Origin: Streptomyces sp. DH41
GTDB lineage: Bacteria; Actinomycetota; Actinomycetes; Streptomycetales; Streptomycetaceae
Length of the DNA stretch: 64,000 nucleotides
Assembly (NCBI RefSeq): GCF_029813785.1
Contig: NZ_JARVKY010000001.1
Coordinates: 248,001-312,000, forward strand
Direction: 5' to 3'
Positions within the stretch are counted from its first letter, which is position 1. Each line of letters opens with the position of its first letter. Under the pieces are notes generated by a model. The model was not told where the DNA came from, ran no database searches, and saw nothing but the letters and a program-made list of their open reading frames with translations. Of this stretch, positions 1 through 10,213 are shown piece by piece. The position numbers were made by a program, and so were the translations under genes.

Positions 1-3000
1 CTCGACCTCCTCCTCGACCGTGACGTCCTGCGCGGTCGGGGCCTCGGCGCGCGCGGCCTCGCCCTTCGCGGACCTGGCGGCCTTCGGGGCGCCCGCCGGG
101 GACGACGCCCGCCGGCTCGTACGGCGCCGGCCGCGACCGCGCGTGGCGGCGGCCTCGGCCTCGGCGGCGCTGCTGTACAGCTCCTCGTCCGCGCTGAAGT
201 CGGGCGCCGGCAGGGCGACCGGCTCGGCCACCTCGGCGGCGACCTCGGACTCGGACTCGGTGTCCGCCTCCTGCTCCGCCGTCACACCGGTCTCGACACC
301 GGCCACGGCCTCGTGCTCGTGCGGCTGCTCGCCGCCGGCCCGGGCACGCTTGCGGCGCTTGCCACCGCCACCGCCGCCGCCACCGGCCGCGGTCGGCTGG
401 TCCAGGTGCACGATGACGCCACGGCCGTTGCAGTGGACGCAGGTCTCGGAGAACGACTCCAGCAGCCCCTGCCCGACCCGCTTCCGCGTCATCTGCACGA
501 GCCCCAGCGAGGTCACCTCGGCGACCTGGTGCTTCGTACGGTCACGGCCCAGGCACTCCAGCAGGCGCCGCAGGACCAGGTCGCGGTTGGACTCCAGCAC
601 CATGTCGATGAAGTCGATGACGATGATGCCGCCGAGGTCGCGCAGCCGCAGCTGGCGCACGATCTCCTCGGCCGCCTCCAGGTTGTTCCTGGTGACGGTC
701 TCCTCGAGGTTGCCGCCCTGACCGGTGAACTTGCCGGTGTTGACGTCGACGACGACCATCGCCTCGGTCCGGTCGATCACCAGCGAACCGCCGCTGGGCA
801 GCCAGACCTTGCGGTCCAGCGCCTTGGCGAGCTGCTCGTCGATCCGGTACGTGGCGAAGACGTCGACCTCGCTGGTCCACCGGGACAGCCGGTCGGCGAG
901 GTCCGGCGCCACGTGGGACACGTAGCCGTGGATGGTCTGCCAGGCGTCGTCACCGCTGACGACGACCTTGGTGAAGTCCTCGTTGAAGATGTCGCGCACG
1001 ACCCGGACGGTCATGTCCGGCTCGCCGTAGAGCAGCGTCGGCGCGTTCGAGCTGCCGCCGCTCTTCGCCTTCTTCTGGATCTCCTCCCACTGCCCCTGGA
1101 GCCGCTCGACGTCACGGCGCAGCTCGTCCTCGCTCGCGCCCTCGGCGGCGGTGCGCACGATGACGCCCGCGTCCTCGGGGACGATCCGCTTGAGGATGGT
1201 CTTCAGACGGGAGCGCTCGGTGTCGGGCAGCTTGCGGCTGATACCGGTCATCGAGCCCTCGGGCACGTAGACCAGGTAGCGGCCGGGCAGCGAGATCTGG
1301 CTGGTCAGACGGGCGCCCTTGTGACCGATCGGATCCTTGGTGACCTGCACCAGGACCGACTGGCCGGACTTGAGGGCGGACTCGATACGACGCGGACCGC
1401 CCGACATGCCGAGCGCCTCGAAGTTGACCTCACCGGCGTACAGGACGGCGTTGCGGCCCTTGCCGATGTCGATGAAGGCGGCCTCCATCGACGGCAGCAC
1501 GTTCTGCACCTTGCCGAGGTACACGTTGCCGACGTACGAGGTGGCCTGCTCCTTGTTGACGTAGTGCTCGACGAGCACGCCGTCCTCCAGGACGCCGATC
1601 TGGGTGCGCTCGCCGTGCTGGCGTACGACCATGACGCGCTCGACGGCCTCGCGGCGTGCCAGGAACTCGGCCTCGGTGATGATCGGGACGCGCCGGCGCC
1701 CCTGCTCACGGCCTTCTCGGCGGCGCTGCTTCTTGGCCTCCAGGCGGGTCGAGCCCTTGATGGACTGCACCTCGTCGGACGGCTCGCCCTTCTCCCGCGG
1801 GGGACGGGGCTCGCGGACCTTGACGACGGTGCGCTCGGGGTCGTCGGCGGACGACGACTCGGCCTCACCGGAACCGTCCGCGGCACGGCGACGACGGCGC
1901 CGGCGGCGACGGCTGCTGCTGGAGCCGCCGCCCTCGCCCGAGGCGTCGTCGTTCTCCTCGGCGTCCTCCTCGGCCTGCTCGGCGCTGTCCTCGGCGTCCT
2001 GATCGGCCCGGTCGGCCTGCTCGGAGGCGTTGGGCTCGTCGCCGTCGGCCGAGTCGCCGTCGGCGGCATCGCCCCGGCGACGGCGACGGCCGCCCCGGCG
2101 ACGGCGACGGCGCGACCCGGAATCCTCGGACCCCTCGGCGTCGTCGTGGTCCTCGCCCGAATCGTCGGAGTCGGCGTCGGCGTCCGTGTCGGCCTCGGTC
2201 TCGGCCTCCGGCTCGTCCTGCGTGACGGCGGCGGCCCGCTCCTCGGCGGCCTCATCCGCGGCGGCACCCCGGCGCTTGCGGCGGCGGCGCGACCCTGCGG
2301 GCTGCTCCTCCGGGGCCTCCTCGGGCTCCTCGTGCGCCTTCGCCGGCTCGGGCCCGGCCGCCTCCGCGGCGGCCTCGGCCGCGGCCCGCTCGGGCGTCTG
2401 GAACTGGGGCTCGGTGAACACGGGCGCCTGGAACACGGCGACCGCGGGACGCGAGGGACGCTTGGGAGCGTCGGCCTCGTCGGACGCGGAGGCGGTGCGC
2501 GGCGGTGCGGCGAAGCCGGTGGCGGCCTTGCGGGTGGACCGGCGGCGCGCACGACGCGGAGCGGCGTCCTCGACGGGCTCGGCGGGCGCGGCGGTCTCCG
2601 CGGCCTCGGCCGTGGTCTCAGCGGCCTCGGGGGCCGGCGCCGCCTCGATCACGTCGGCGGCGGTGTCCGCGGGCGCGTCGGCCGGGGCGGACACGCGTCG
2701 CGTGGCACGGCGACGGGAACGCCGGGGAGCGGCGTCCTCGGCCACTTCGGCCGTTTCGGCGGGGGCGGACGCCTCCACGGTCTCGGCGGGCTCGGCGGCG
2801 GCAGCGGGCTCAGCAGGCTCAGCGGCGACGGCCGGCTCGGCCGGCGAGGTCACACTGCGCGTGGCACGACGACGCGAACGGCGCGGAGCGGCCTCCTCGA
2901 CGGGCGCGGGGGCGGACGCCTCCACGGTCTCGGCGGGCTCGGCGGCGACAGTGGGCTCAGCAGGCTCAGCGGCGACGGCCGGCTCGGCCGGCGAGGTCAC

Positions 3001-3474
3001 ACTGCGCGTGGCACGACGACGCGAACGGCGCGGAGCCGCGTCCTCGACGGGCGCGGAGGCCGGCTCGGCCACGGCGGCCGGCTCGGGCTGGGCGGGCGTC
3101 TCGGCGGCGGAGGACGCCGGAAGGACGGTCTCGGCCGTCTCCGCCGACGCCGGAGTTCCGACGGGCGCGGAGGCGCGGCGCACCGCGCGGCGACGCGGGC
3201 GACCCGCGGACACCGGCTCCGAAGCCGCCTCGGGCACCGCCGTGGCGGAGGCCGCGGCTGCCGTCTCTTCCGTCTCCTCGGCCTCGTCGGCCTCGGCGGT
3301 CACCTCGGCGGGCGCGACGGTCTTGGCCGACGCCTCGGAGGCACCGGACGGCGGACCCGCCGGCCGGGACGCGGCCCTGCGCCGACGACGCGGCGGCAGG
3401 GTGTCGCTGGGGGTGTTCGATTCGGCGTCCGTCGAGGTGGTCGAGGACCCTGTGGGTTCGGTCGGTTCGAGCAT
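1..3474 (-). CDS. rne: Ribonuclease E/G, 3' end outside window
   Basis: This is the endoribonuclease of the RNase E/G family, which processes and degrades RNA. 1158 residues lie in the window, starting at ATG 3474 (MLEPTEPTG). Residues 1 to about 590 form an Ala/Glu/Pro-rich extension broken by basic clusters such as RRSRRRATR. An S1 RNA-binding segment (TSYVGNVYLGKV) lies near residue 645. The DNase-I-like catalytic core carries VVVDVNTG near 909 and IVIDFIDM near 951. These match the two metal-binding aspartates of E. coli RNase E in spacing (about 43 residues). The zinc-link-like motif CVHCNGRG lies near 1014. A basic, acidic-interrupted C-terminal tail begins before the window edge. The catalytic core therefore lies after a long N-terminal extension, the reverse of E. 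coli. The family call is secure; the C-terminus cannot be seen. Confidence 0.95.
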   Translation of the reverse strand, partial: MLEPTEPTGSSTTSTDAESNTPSDTLPPRRRRRAASRPAGPPSGASEASAKTVAPAEVTAEADEAEETEETAAAASATAVPEAASEPVSAGRPRRRAVRRASAPVGTPASAETAETVLPASSAAETPAQPEPAAVAEPASAPVEDAAPRRSRRRATRSVTSPAEPAVAAEPAEPTVAAEPAETVEASAPAPVEEAAPRRSRRRATRSVTSPAEPAVAAEPAEPAAAAEPAETVEASAPAETAEVAEDAAPRRSRRRATRRVSAPADAPADTAADVIEAAPAPEAAETTAEAAETAAPAEPVEDAAPRRARRRSTRKAATGFAAPPRTASASDEADAPKRPSRPAVAVFQAPVFTEPQFQTPERAAAEAAAEAAGPEPAKAHEEPEEAPEEQPAGSRRRRKRRGAAADEAAEERAAAVTQDEPEAETEADTDADADSDDSGEDHDDAEGSEDSGSRRRRRRGGRRRRRGDAADGDSADGDEPNASEQADRADQDAEDSAEQAEEDAEENDDASGEGGGSSSSRRRRRRRRRAADGSGEAESSSADDPERTVVKVREPRPPREKGEPSDEVQSIKGSTRLEAKKQRRREGREQGRRRVPIITEAEFLARREAVERVMVVRQHGERTQIGVLEDGVLVEHYVNKEQATSYVGNVYLGKVQNVLPSMEAAFIDIGKGRNAVLYAGEVNFEALGMSGGPRRIESALKSGQSVLVQVTKDPIGHKGARLTSQISLPGRYLVYVPEGSMTGISRKLPDTERSRLKTILKRIVPEDAGVIVRTAAEGASEDELRRDVERLQGQWEEIQKKAKSGGSSNAPTLLYGEPDMTVRVVRDIFNEDFTKVVVSGDDAWQTIHGYVSHVAPDLADRLSRWTSEVDVFATYRIDEQLAKALDRKVWLPSGGSLVIDRTEAMVVVDVNTGKFTGQGGNLEETVTRNNLEAAEEIVRQLRLRDLGGIIVIDFIDMVLESNRDLVLRRLLECLGRDRTKHQVAEVTSLGLVQMTRKRVGQGLLESFSETCVHCNGRGVIVHLDQPTAAGGGGGGGGKRRKRARAGGEQPHEHEAVAGVETGVTAEQEADTESESEVAAEVAEPVALPAPDFSADEELYSSAAEAEAAATRGRGRRRTSRRASSPAGAPKAARSAKGEAARAEAPTAQDVTVEEEVE
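2761..3054. repeat. 147-bp near-identical tandem repeat inside rne
   Basis: Two adjacent copies (about 2761-2907 and 2908-3054) differ at only a few bases. They encode 49-residue units that end or begin with the basic cluster RRSRRRATR and contain acidic AEPAEP runs. More diverged copies of the basic cluster lie on both sides. Because 147 is a multiple of three, copy-number changes keep the frame. Confidence 0.85.
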
Positions 3475-3748
3475 GCGGGGGTTTCTCCCGTCAGGCTCCC
3501 GGGCGCCGCGCCTGGTCCGGCGTCGACCAGGTCGACCGCCAGTGACGTCCGCGGCTCGCGCGATGCGCGGTCGCCGCCGTCCGGGGCGCGGGCGCCGCTC
3601 GGAAGCTCTCCGTGTCTTGTCTCGCCGGTTCCGTACCCCTTGTCGTGCACGGCCTGGCGAAAGTCTTGTGGTCGGTGCGCTGCCCGACCCAGGTGGCTCC
3701 CGAGTTCGAGGGCGGCGCTACGACGTCCGTCCCTACGCGGAACCTTCC
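3475..3748. other. Intergenic region upstream of rne
   Basis: These 274 bp lie between the rne start and the stop of the upstream gene. They presumably hold the rne promoter and 5' leader. I see no convincing terminator, RNA gene or short coding frame. Confidence 0.4.
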
Positions 3749-4525
3749 TTACGCCGACACCTTCGCGGCGGCGGAAGCGGCGGCCGGTTGCGGCTCGGGC
3801 GCTTCTGCCTCGCGGTCGGGCGCGAGCGGGTCGGTCACCGCACCGGTCTCTTCATCGAACAGCCCCTGCGCCAGCCTGGTCACCGCTGCGGGGACCGGCG
3901 GCGCCAGGTCGGCCACGGCGCGAAGACCGGACAGGACGTCGTCGGGTCGTACGGCAGGCGTCACGTGCCGAACAACCAGCCGCAGTATCGCACAGGGCCG
4001 GTCGGTCGGCCTATCAGCCGGCGAACCAGGTGTGGTGACGCTCTCGAGACGCACGACGGCGGAGCGGGCGTCGAAGGTACGGACGCCGTTCTTCGTCCTG
4101 CGCTGAACCTCCACGGCCGGGGCCGCGTTGAAGGCCTCCACGGCGCGGTCCGCGTCCGCGGAGTCCACACCGTCCAGCCGCAGCTCCCACACGGAAGCCG
4201 TCAGCCGGTCCGCGAGCCCGGAGGTCCGGGCCTCGACCGCCTCGACGATGTCGAGCCCGGCGGGCAGCGACTCGTCGAGGAGCAGCCTGAGCCGCTCCGG
4301 GTCACGCGCCTCGGTGAGCGCGATCTCCAGGTACTCCGCCTCACTGCCCGTGCCGGTGGGTGCGGCATTGGCGTACGACACCTTCGGGTGCGGTGTGAAC
4401 CCCGCCGAGTACGCCATGGGCACCTCGGCACGGCGCAGCGCACGCTCGAAGGCGCGCTGGAAGTCACGGTGGCTGGTGAACCGAAGGCGGCCGCGCTTGG
4501 TGTAGCGCAGTCGGATGCGCTGCAC
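3749..4525 (-). CDS. TIGR03936-type radical-SAM-linked protein (DUF2344)
   Basis: The 258-residue protein starts at GTG 4525. Its N-terminus (VQRIRLRYTKRGRLRFTSHRD, then FERALRRAEVPMAYSAGF) and the GTGSEAEYLEI segment are characteristic of the radical-SAM-linked family. In many bacteria this domain is encoded next to, or fused with, a B12-binding radical SAM protein of the TIGR03960 type; that partner is encoded here at 6944-8911. The biochemical role of the family is unknown, and roles in tRNA or RNA modification have only been suggested. The C-terminal 30 residues are Ala/Pro/Glu-rich and probably disordered. It is the last gene before rne on the same strand. Confidence 0.85.
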   Translation of the reverse strand: MQRIRLRYTKRGRLRFTSHRDFQRAFERALRRAEVPMAYSAGFTPHPKVSYANAAPTGTGSEAEYLEIALTEARDPERLRLLLDESLPAGLDIVEAVEARTSGLADRLTASVWELRLDGVDSADADRAVEAFNAAPAVEVQRRTKNGVRTFDARSAVVRLESVTTPGSPADRPTDRPCAILRLVVRHVTPAVRPDDVLSGLRAVADLAPPVPAAVTRLAQGLFDEETGAVTDPLAPDREAEAPEPQPAAASAAAKVSA

Positions 4526-4573
4526 CGCGGGTACGGCCGGCGGGCCTTCGGGCTGTCGCTTGCCCAGTGTCGT

Positions 4574-5659
4574 TCAGTCCTTCGTGAGAGCGGTCGTACT
4601 GCTACCAAGAGTACGTGCCTCGGCGGCGGATGGTTCCCGCCGGGCCACCGCGGGCGCCTTCGCGGGCTCCCCGAAAAGCATCCGGCGCACGTCCGCGCGG
4701 GCCTCCCGCACCGTCCGCCGGGCGGCGGCGAGCGCCTGCCGGGCCGCCCGCCCGGCACCGCGCGCGGCCTCGGCGACAGGCCGCAGGACGGTGTCCCGCA
4801 CGGCGTGCCCCACCGGCGTCAGGACGCTCCGGTACACCCAGCGCGCCGGCTCGGCGACGGTCCACCGCAAGAGGGTGCCGAGGAACCGCCCGACGGCGCG
4901 CGAGACGTACCCCGCGACCCGCCAGGCGTGTCCGAGGGCGTCCAGGATTTCCCTCCCGATGACGGCGAGCACCCGGCCGACCGGCGTGAGCACCCACCGC
5001 CACAGCGCGAGGGCCGGCAGCACCAGCAGCACCCGGACGGTCCAGTACAGGACCATGCCGACACCGGTGACGACCAGACCGAGGCCCCTCAGCAGTCCCC
5101 TGCCGCACCAGACCAGCCCCTTGCCGCACCAGGCGAGCGCGTGCCCGACCGGAGTGAGGACCCAGGCGTAGAGCCACCCGGCGGGTACGACGACGAGATA
5201 CCGCGCGAGCCAGGCCAGACCGGCGTACAGCCCCCGCCCGACCGCGGCGAACACGGCACCCACGCCCCTGCCGCACCAGGCGAGCGCGTGCCCCACCGGC
5301 GTCAGCACCCACCGGTACACCCACACCGCCGGCACCACGAGCAGCACGTCGCCGAGCCAGGCCACGCCCTTGGCCAGCGGCACGACGACATACCGCCACG
5401 CCCCGACCAGCGGCCACACGAAGACGGCGCGCCCGAGCCACGCCAGCGCCCGCCCCACCGGCCGCAGCACCGTGTCCCGCAGGAACCGCCCGCCCACGAC
5501 CAGCGCGTCCCACACCATCCGCACCGGCACGACCAGCACCAGGACGACGATCCGCACCGGAATCCGGACCGCCACGGCGAGGCACCCCTCGGCCTCCGCC
5601 CTCCGGCGCGGCTCCCGCGGATCCCCACCGGACGTCTTCTCAAGCTCCACCATGCCCAT
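4574..5659 (-). CDS. LTPVG-repeat hydrophobic membrane protein, unknown function
   Basis: This 361-residue protein has no family I recognise. Its body consists of about five degenerate units of 49-56 residues. Each carries (V/L)(L/R)(T/R)PVG followed by an Ala/Leu/Trp stretch, often HALAWCG. The motif occurs near residues 65 (LRPVG), 119, 168, 224 and 280 (LTPVG), each after a hydrophobic VVP-rich segment. The pattern suggests repeated membrane hairpins or amphipathic re-entrant helices. The C-terminal 65 residues are basic, Ala/Arg-rich and soluble. It lies 48 bp upstream of the SAM-linked gene on the same strand, so co-transcription is plausible. ATG 5659 and ATG 5653 are both possible starts, and neither has a strong ribosome binding site. 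Confidence 0.75.
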   Translation of the reverse strand: MGMVELEKTSGGDPREPRRRAEAEGCLAVAVRIPVRIVVLVLVVPVRMVWDALVVGGRFLRDTVLRPVGRALAWLGRAVFVWPLVGAWRYVVVPLAKGVAWLGDVLLVVPAVWVYRWVLTPVGHALAWCGRGVGAVFAAVGRGLYAGLAWLARYLVVVPAGWLYAWVLTPVGHALAWCGKGLVWCGRGLLRGLGLVVTGVGMVLYWTVRVLLVLPALALWRWVLTPVGRVLAVIGREILDALGHAWRVAGYVSRAVGRFLGTLLRWTVAEPARWVYRSVLTPVGHAVRDTVLRPVAEAARGAGRAARQALAAARRTVREARADVRRMLFGEPAKAPAVARREPSAAEARTLGSSTTALTKD

Positions 5660-5792
5660 AGGGACGCCGCCGGACCCGGTCCGGATCCCGCGGCGTCACA
5701 CCCCCCGTCTCCCCCGCCGTCGAACAGGACGCGCACGAGGCGTCGAACGGGTCGCCGCCGTACCGGTCGATCCGTCGAGAGCCGCCGCTCCG

Positions 5793-6101
5793 CTACGACG
5801 GGACCGGTTCGGCCGGACGATCCTCGCGGTCCCGATCCGTGACGGTCGCCTTGCACCGGCCGTCCTCGCAGGTGCGCCGCAGGCGTCCCCGCGAGATCGT
5901 CTGGGCCAGACCGATCGCCCAGCACATCGGGCAGCCGCGCAGCGCCAGTACACCGACCGGGAGGAGCAGCAGACTGATCGGGCCGACGGTCGAAACGAAC
6001 GCGACCGAACCGATCACGCCGCCGAAGCCGATCACGCCCCGGACCAGGTGACGGGGCAGGGACGAACTCGCGAAGTCAGGGCCGTCGGGCTTCGTCGTCA
6101 T
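5793..6101 (-). CDS. Small membrane protein, DUF2892/YgaP-type
   Basis: The 102-residue protein starts at ATG 6101, which has GGAG seven bases upstream. An in-frame ATG at 6134 is less likely. Two hydrophobic segments (GVIGFGGVIGSVAFVS and GPISLLLLPVGVLAL) precede the cysteine motif RGCPMCWAIGL. This resembles the two-helix DUF2892 domain, which ends in a G-C-P segment. A short, charged cytoplasmic tail has two more cysteines (CEDGRC). The start overlaps the end of the sigma-factor gene by 26 bp, which implies translational coupling. A role as a partner of that sigma factor is inferred from position only. Confidence 0.65.
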   Translation of the reverse strand: MTTKPDGPDFASSSLPRHLVRGVIGFGGVIGSVAFVSTVGPISLLLLPVGVLALRGCPMCWAIGLAQTISRGRLRRTCEDGRCKATVTDRDREDRPAEPVPS

Positions 6102-6651
6102 GGGCGTCTCCAGGCGCGGGTTCGGGTGTGGCACGGAGGGAGCGCTGAACCGCGGTGCGAGCGCGGTGCAGACGCGACTTCATCGCGGCGGTACTGAGGC
6201 CGAGCGCCTCGGCGACCACGCGTCCGCTGTGGCCCTGTACGTCCCGCATGATCAGCACGCGGCGCTGCTCGGCCGGCAGAGCGGCGATGACGGCCGCCAG
6301 CTCCCCCGCCTCGATGCGCTGCAGAGCCACTTCCTCGGCGGAGCGCACGGCGGCGTCCGGCACCGGCGCGTGGGCCCGCATCGTCCGCGCGCGCCGCAGG
6401 CACTCGTTGCGGACGATGCGGAACATCCACGACGCCAGCGCGCCGGACGCCCGCAGCATCCCGATCCTGCGGTAGAGGATGATCAGGGCTTCCTGGGCCG
6501 CGTCCTCGGCGTCCTCGGGAGTGGCGCAGAGCGAGCGGGCGAATCGCCGCACGTTCGGGTGCGAACCCGACACCAGCGCGGCGATCGCGTCGACGTCGCC
6601 ACGCTGGGCGGCGACGACCAGCTGTTCTCCGGGCCAGGACGAGTCAGCCAC
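6076..6651 (-). CDS. ECF-type RNA polymerase sigma factor
   Basis: This 191-residue sigma-70 family protein has only regions 2 and 4. Region 2 spans roughly residues 25-95, with the DAEDAAQEALIILYRRI and SWMFRIVRNECLRRAR motifs. Region 4 spans roughly 115-170 (IAALPAEQRRVLIMRDVQGHS, then the helix-turn-helix ALGLSTAAMKSRLHRAR). The start codon is GTG 6651, and it overlaps the stop of a 30-codon frame. No canonical zinc anti-sigma gene (HxxxCxxC) is adjacent. The DUF2892-like gene downstream overlaps it. The leader contains a very stable inverted repeat, suggesting post-transcriptional or operator control. Confidence 0.93.
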   Translation of the reverse strand: MADSSWPGEQLVVAAQRGDVDAIAALVSGSHPNVRRFARSLCATPEDAEDAAQEALIILYRRIGMLRASGALASWMFRIVRNECLRRARTMRAHAPVPDAAVRSAEEVALQRIEAGELAAVIAALPAEQRRVLIMRDVQGHSGRVVAEALGLSTAAMKSRLHRARTAVQRSLRATPEPAPGDAHDDEARRP

Positions 6652-6736
6652 GGTCCTGCTTCCGCCCGCGAGTGAAGAAGTAGCCGCACGTGCAGAGCAG
6701 CACGGCTCCGGCGGCGATGGCGATACCTGTGATCAC
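6644..6736 (-). CDS. 30-residue membrane peptide coupled to ECF sigma
   Basis: A short frame begins at GTG 6736, eight bases after a perfect GGAGG. It encodes an N-terminal hydrophobic helix (ITGIAIAAGAVLLCTCGYFF) and a basic end (TRGRKQDRG). Its TGA stop (6646-6644) overlaps the GTG start of the sigma gene in the arrangement GTGGCTGA. This gives a clear route to translational coupling. The peptide may be a functional single-span membrane peptide or only a leader that opens the sigma start. Its strong ribosome binding site and clean amphipathic layout favour translation. It belongs to no named family that I recognise. Confidence 0.6.
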   Translation of the reverse strand: MITGIAIAAGAVLLCTCGYFFTRGRKQDRG

Positions 6737-6741
6737 GAAGA

Positions 6742-6785
6742 CCTCCTATACCTGTCCCGACGTCTGTCGGCACAGGTATAGGAGG
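6742..6785. promoter_or_regulatory. Long inverted repeat masking the peptide/sigma ribosome binding site
   Basis: Two perfect 14-bp arms (6742-6755 and 6772-6785) flank one C/C mismatch, a second 5-bp stem (6757-6761 with 6766-6770) and a four-base loop. In the minus-strand transcript the 3' arm contains the AGGAGG that serves the 30-residue frame, so folding would sequester it. The same dyad could instead be a protein operator. Confidence 0.7.
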
Positions 6786-6943
6786 CTCGGACCCACCGGA
6801 AGGATTCGGCCCCGGCCCGGAAAAGTCGAGCGCCCCGCGCGCCACTGGCTTCACCGAGGGGCCCGGGCCCGCGACCGCCCGCTCACCGCCGCCGACCCGA
6901 AAGCCCTCGCGCGGGCCCACGCCGGCCCACGCCCCTCACCGCG

Positions 6944-8911
<1,968 letters not shown>

Positions 8912-8936
8912 CTCACGGAACCTTCGTTGCTGACAA

Positions 8937-8975
8937 GGGGGACCATCCAGCCTAACCCGGCGTGGATGGTCCCCC
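8937..8975 (-). terminator. Terminator after rodA
   Basis: A perfect 13-bp stem (8937-8949 with 8963-8975) with a 13-base loop lies 38 bp downstream of the rodA stop on the minus strand. It separates the mre-pbp2-rodA cluster from the radical SAM gene. No T-tract follows, as is common in Streptomyces. Confidence 0.7.
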
Positions 8976-9013
8976 GTACCGCCAGTCCCCCGGAGCGCGG
9001 GGGCCGGTCCCGG

Positions 9014-10213
9014 TTACGCCGACAACGGTCTCTGCACCGTGATCGACTGGAGCAGGCCTACCGCTATCCACACGGCGAACATGGAGGAGCCGCCGTACGA
9101 GACGAAGGGCAGGGGCAGACCGGTGACCGGCATGATGCCGAGCGTCATGCCGATGTTCTCGAAGGTCTGGAAGGCGAACCAGGCGACGACCCCGGCGGCG
9201 ACGACCGTCCCGTACAGGTCGGTGGTCTCGCGGGCGATCTTGCAGGCGCGCCAGAGCACCACGCCGAGCAGGGCGATGATGAGGCCGGCGCCGAGGAAGC
9301 CCAGTTCCTCGCCGGCGACCGTGAAGACGAAGTCGGTCTGCTGCTCCGGCACGAACTGCCCGGTGGTCTGCGAGCCGTTGAAGAGGCCGGAGCCGGTCAG
9401 GCCGCCGGAGCCGATCGCGATGCGCGCCTGGTTGGTGTTGTAGCCGACGCCCGCCGGGTCGAGTTCCGGGTTGGCGAAGGCGGCGAAGCGGGCGATCTGG
9501 TAGTCGTCGAGGATGCCGAGCTGCCAGACGGCGAGGGCACCGGCGGTCCCTGCGCCGATCAGGCCGAACACCCACCGGTTGGAGGCTCCGGAGGCGAGCA
9601 GCACGCCCAGCACGATGATGACCATGACCATGACCGAGCCGAGGTCGGGCATGAGCATCACGATCAGCATCGGCACGGTGGCCAGGCCCAGGGCCTGGAG
9701 CACGGTCCGGTGGTCCGGGTTCGGCCGGTCTCCCGCGTCGACGCGTGCGGCCAGCAGCATCGCCATGCCGAGGATGATCGTGATCTTCACGAACTCCGAG
9801 GGCTGCAGGGAGAAGCCGCCGGGGAGTTTGATCCAGGAGTGCGCGCCGTTGATGGTCGAGCCGAGCGGGGTGAGCACCAGCAGGATCAGGAACACGGAGA
9901 AGCCGTACAGGACCGGCACGGCCGTGCGCAGGGTGCGGTGGCCGAGCCAGACGGTGGCGATCATCAGGGCGAGCCCGATGCCGGTGTTCAGCAGGTGCCG
10001 GGTCAGGAAGTAGTACGGGTCGCCCTGGTTGAGCTCGGTGCGGTTGCGGGTCGCGGAGTAGACGAGCAGGGAGCCCATCAGCGAGAGCGCGACGGCGGCC
10101 AGCAGTATCGGCCAGTCGAGGCGCCGTGCCATCGAGTCCCGGGCGAAGAGCCTGGTCCACCCGGCTTTCTCGGGTCCGTACCCGGAGACCTGGAAGCTGT
10201 TGGCTCCGGTCAT
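9014..10213 (-). CDS. rodA: RodA/FtsW/SpoVE-family peptidoglycan glycosyltransferase
   Basis: The 399-residue SEDS-family protein polymerises lipid II with its cognate class B PBP. Start ATG 10213 overlaps the TGA of the pbp2 gene by four bases (ATGA). It has about ten hydrophobic segments. The family signature lies near the C-terminus (GIMPVTGLPLPFVSYGGSS), and a second typical stretch is GGFSLQPSEFVKI. A longer open frame upstream of ATG 10213 reads through the pbp2 tail and is Arg-rich, so it is not coding. In S. coelicolor this locus is called sfr. Together with pbp2 and mreBCD it is expected to build the spore wall. Confidence 0.95.
   Translation of the reverse strand: MTGANSFQVSGYGPEKAGWTRLFARDSMARRLDWPILLAAVALSLMGSLLVYSATRNRTELNQGDPYYFLTRHLLNTGIGLALMIATVWLGHRTLRTAVPVLYGFSVFLILLVLTPLGSTINGAHSWIKLPGGFSLQPSEFVKITIILGMAMLLAARVDAGDRPNPDHRTVLQALGLATVPMLIVMLMPDLGSVMVMVIIVLGVLLASGASNRWVFGLIGAGTAGALAVWQLGILDDYQIARFAAFANPELDPAGVGYNTNQARIAIGSGGLTGSGLFNGSQTTGQFVPEQQTDFVFTVAGEELGFLGAGLIIALLGVVLWRACKIARETTDLYGTVVAAGVVAWFAFQTFENIGMTLGIMPVTGLPLPFVSYGGSSMFAVWIAVGLLQSITVQRPLSA

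Noticed and set aside
3300..3650. 116-codon minus-strand frame overlapping the rne start
   Set aside because: It lies in another frame over the start of rne, is Arg/Pro-rich and has no ribosome binding site.
313..5842. Very long plus-strand open frames (up to 1270 codons) opposite rne and the repeat protein gene
   Set aside because: They arise from the extreme GC bias of the minus-strand genes. Their products are Arg/Gly/Ser low-complexity sequence and overlap well-supported genes.
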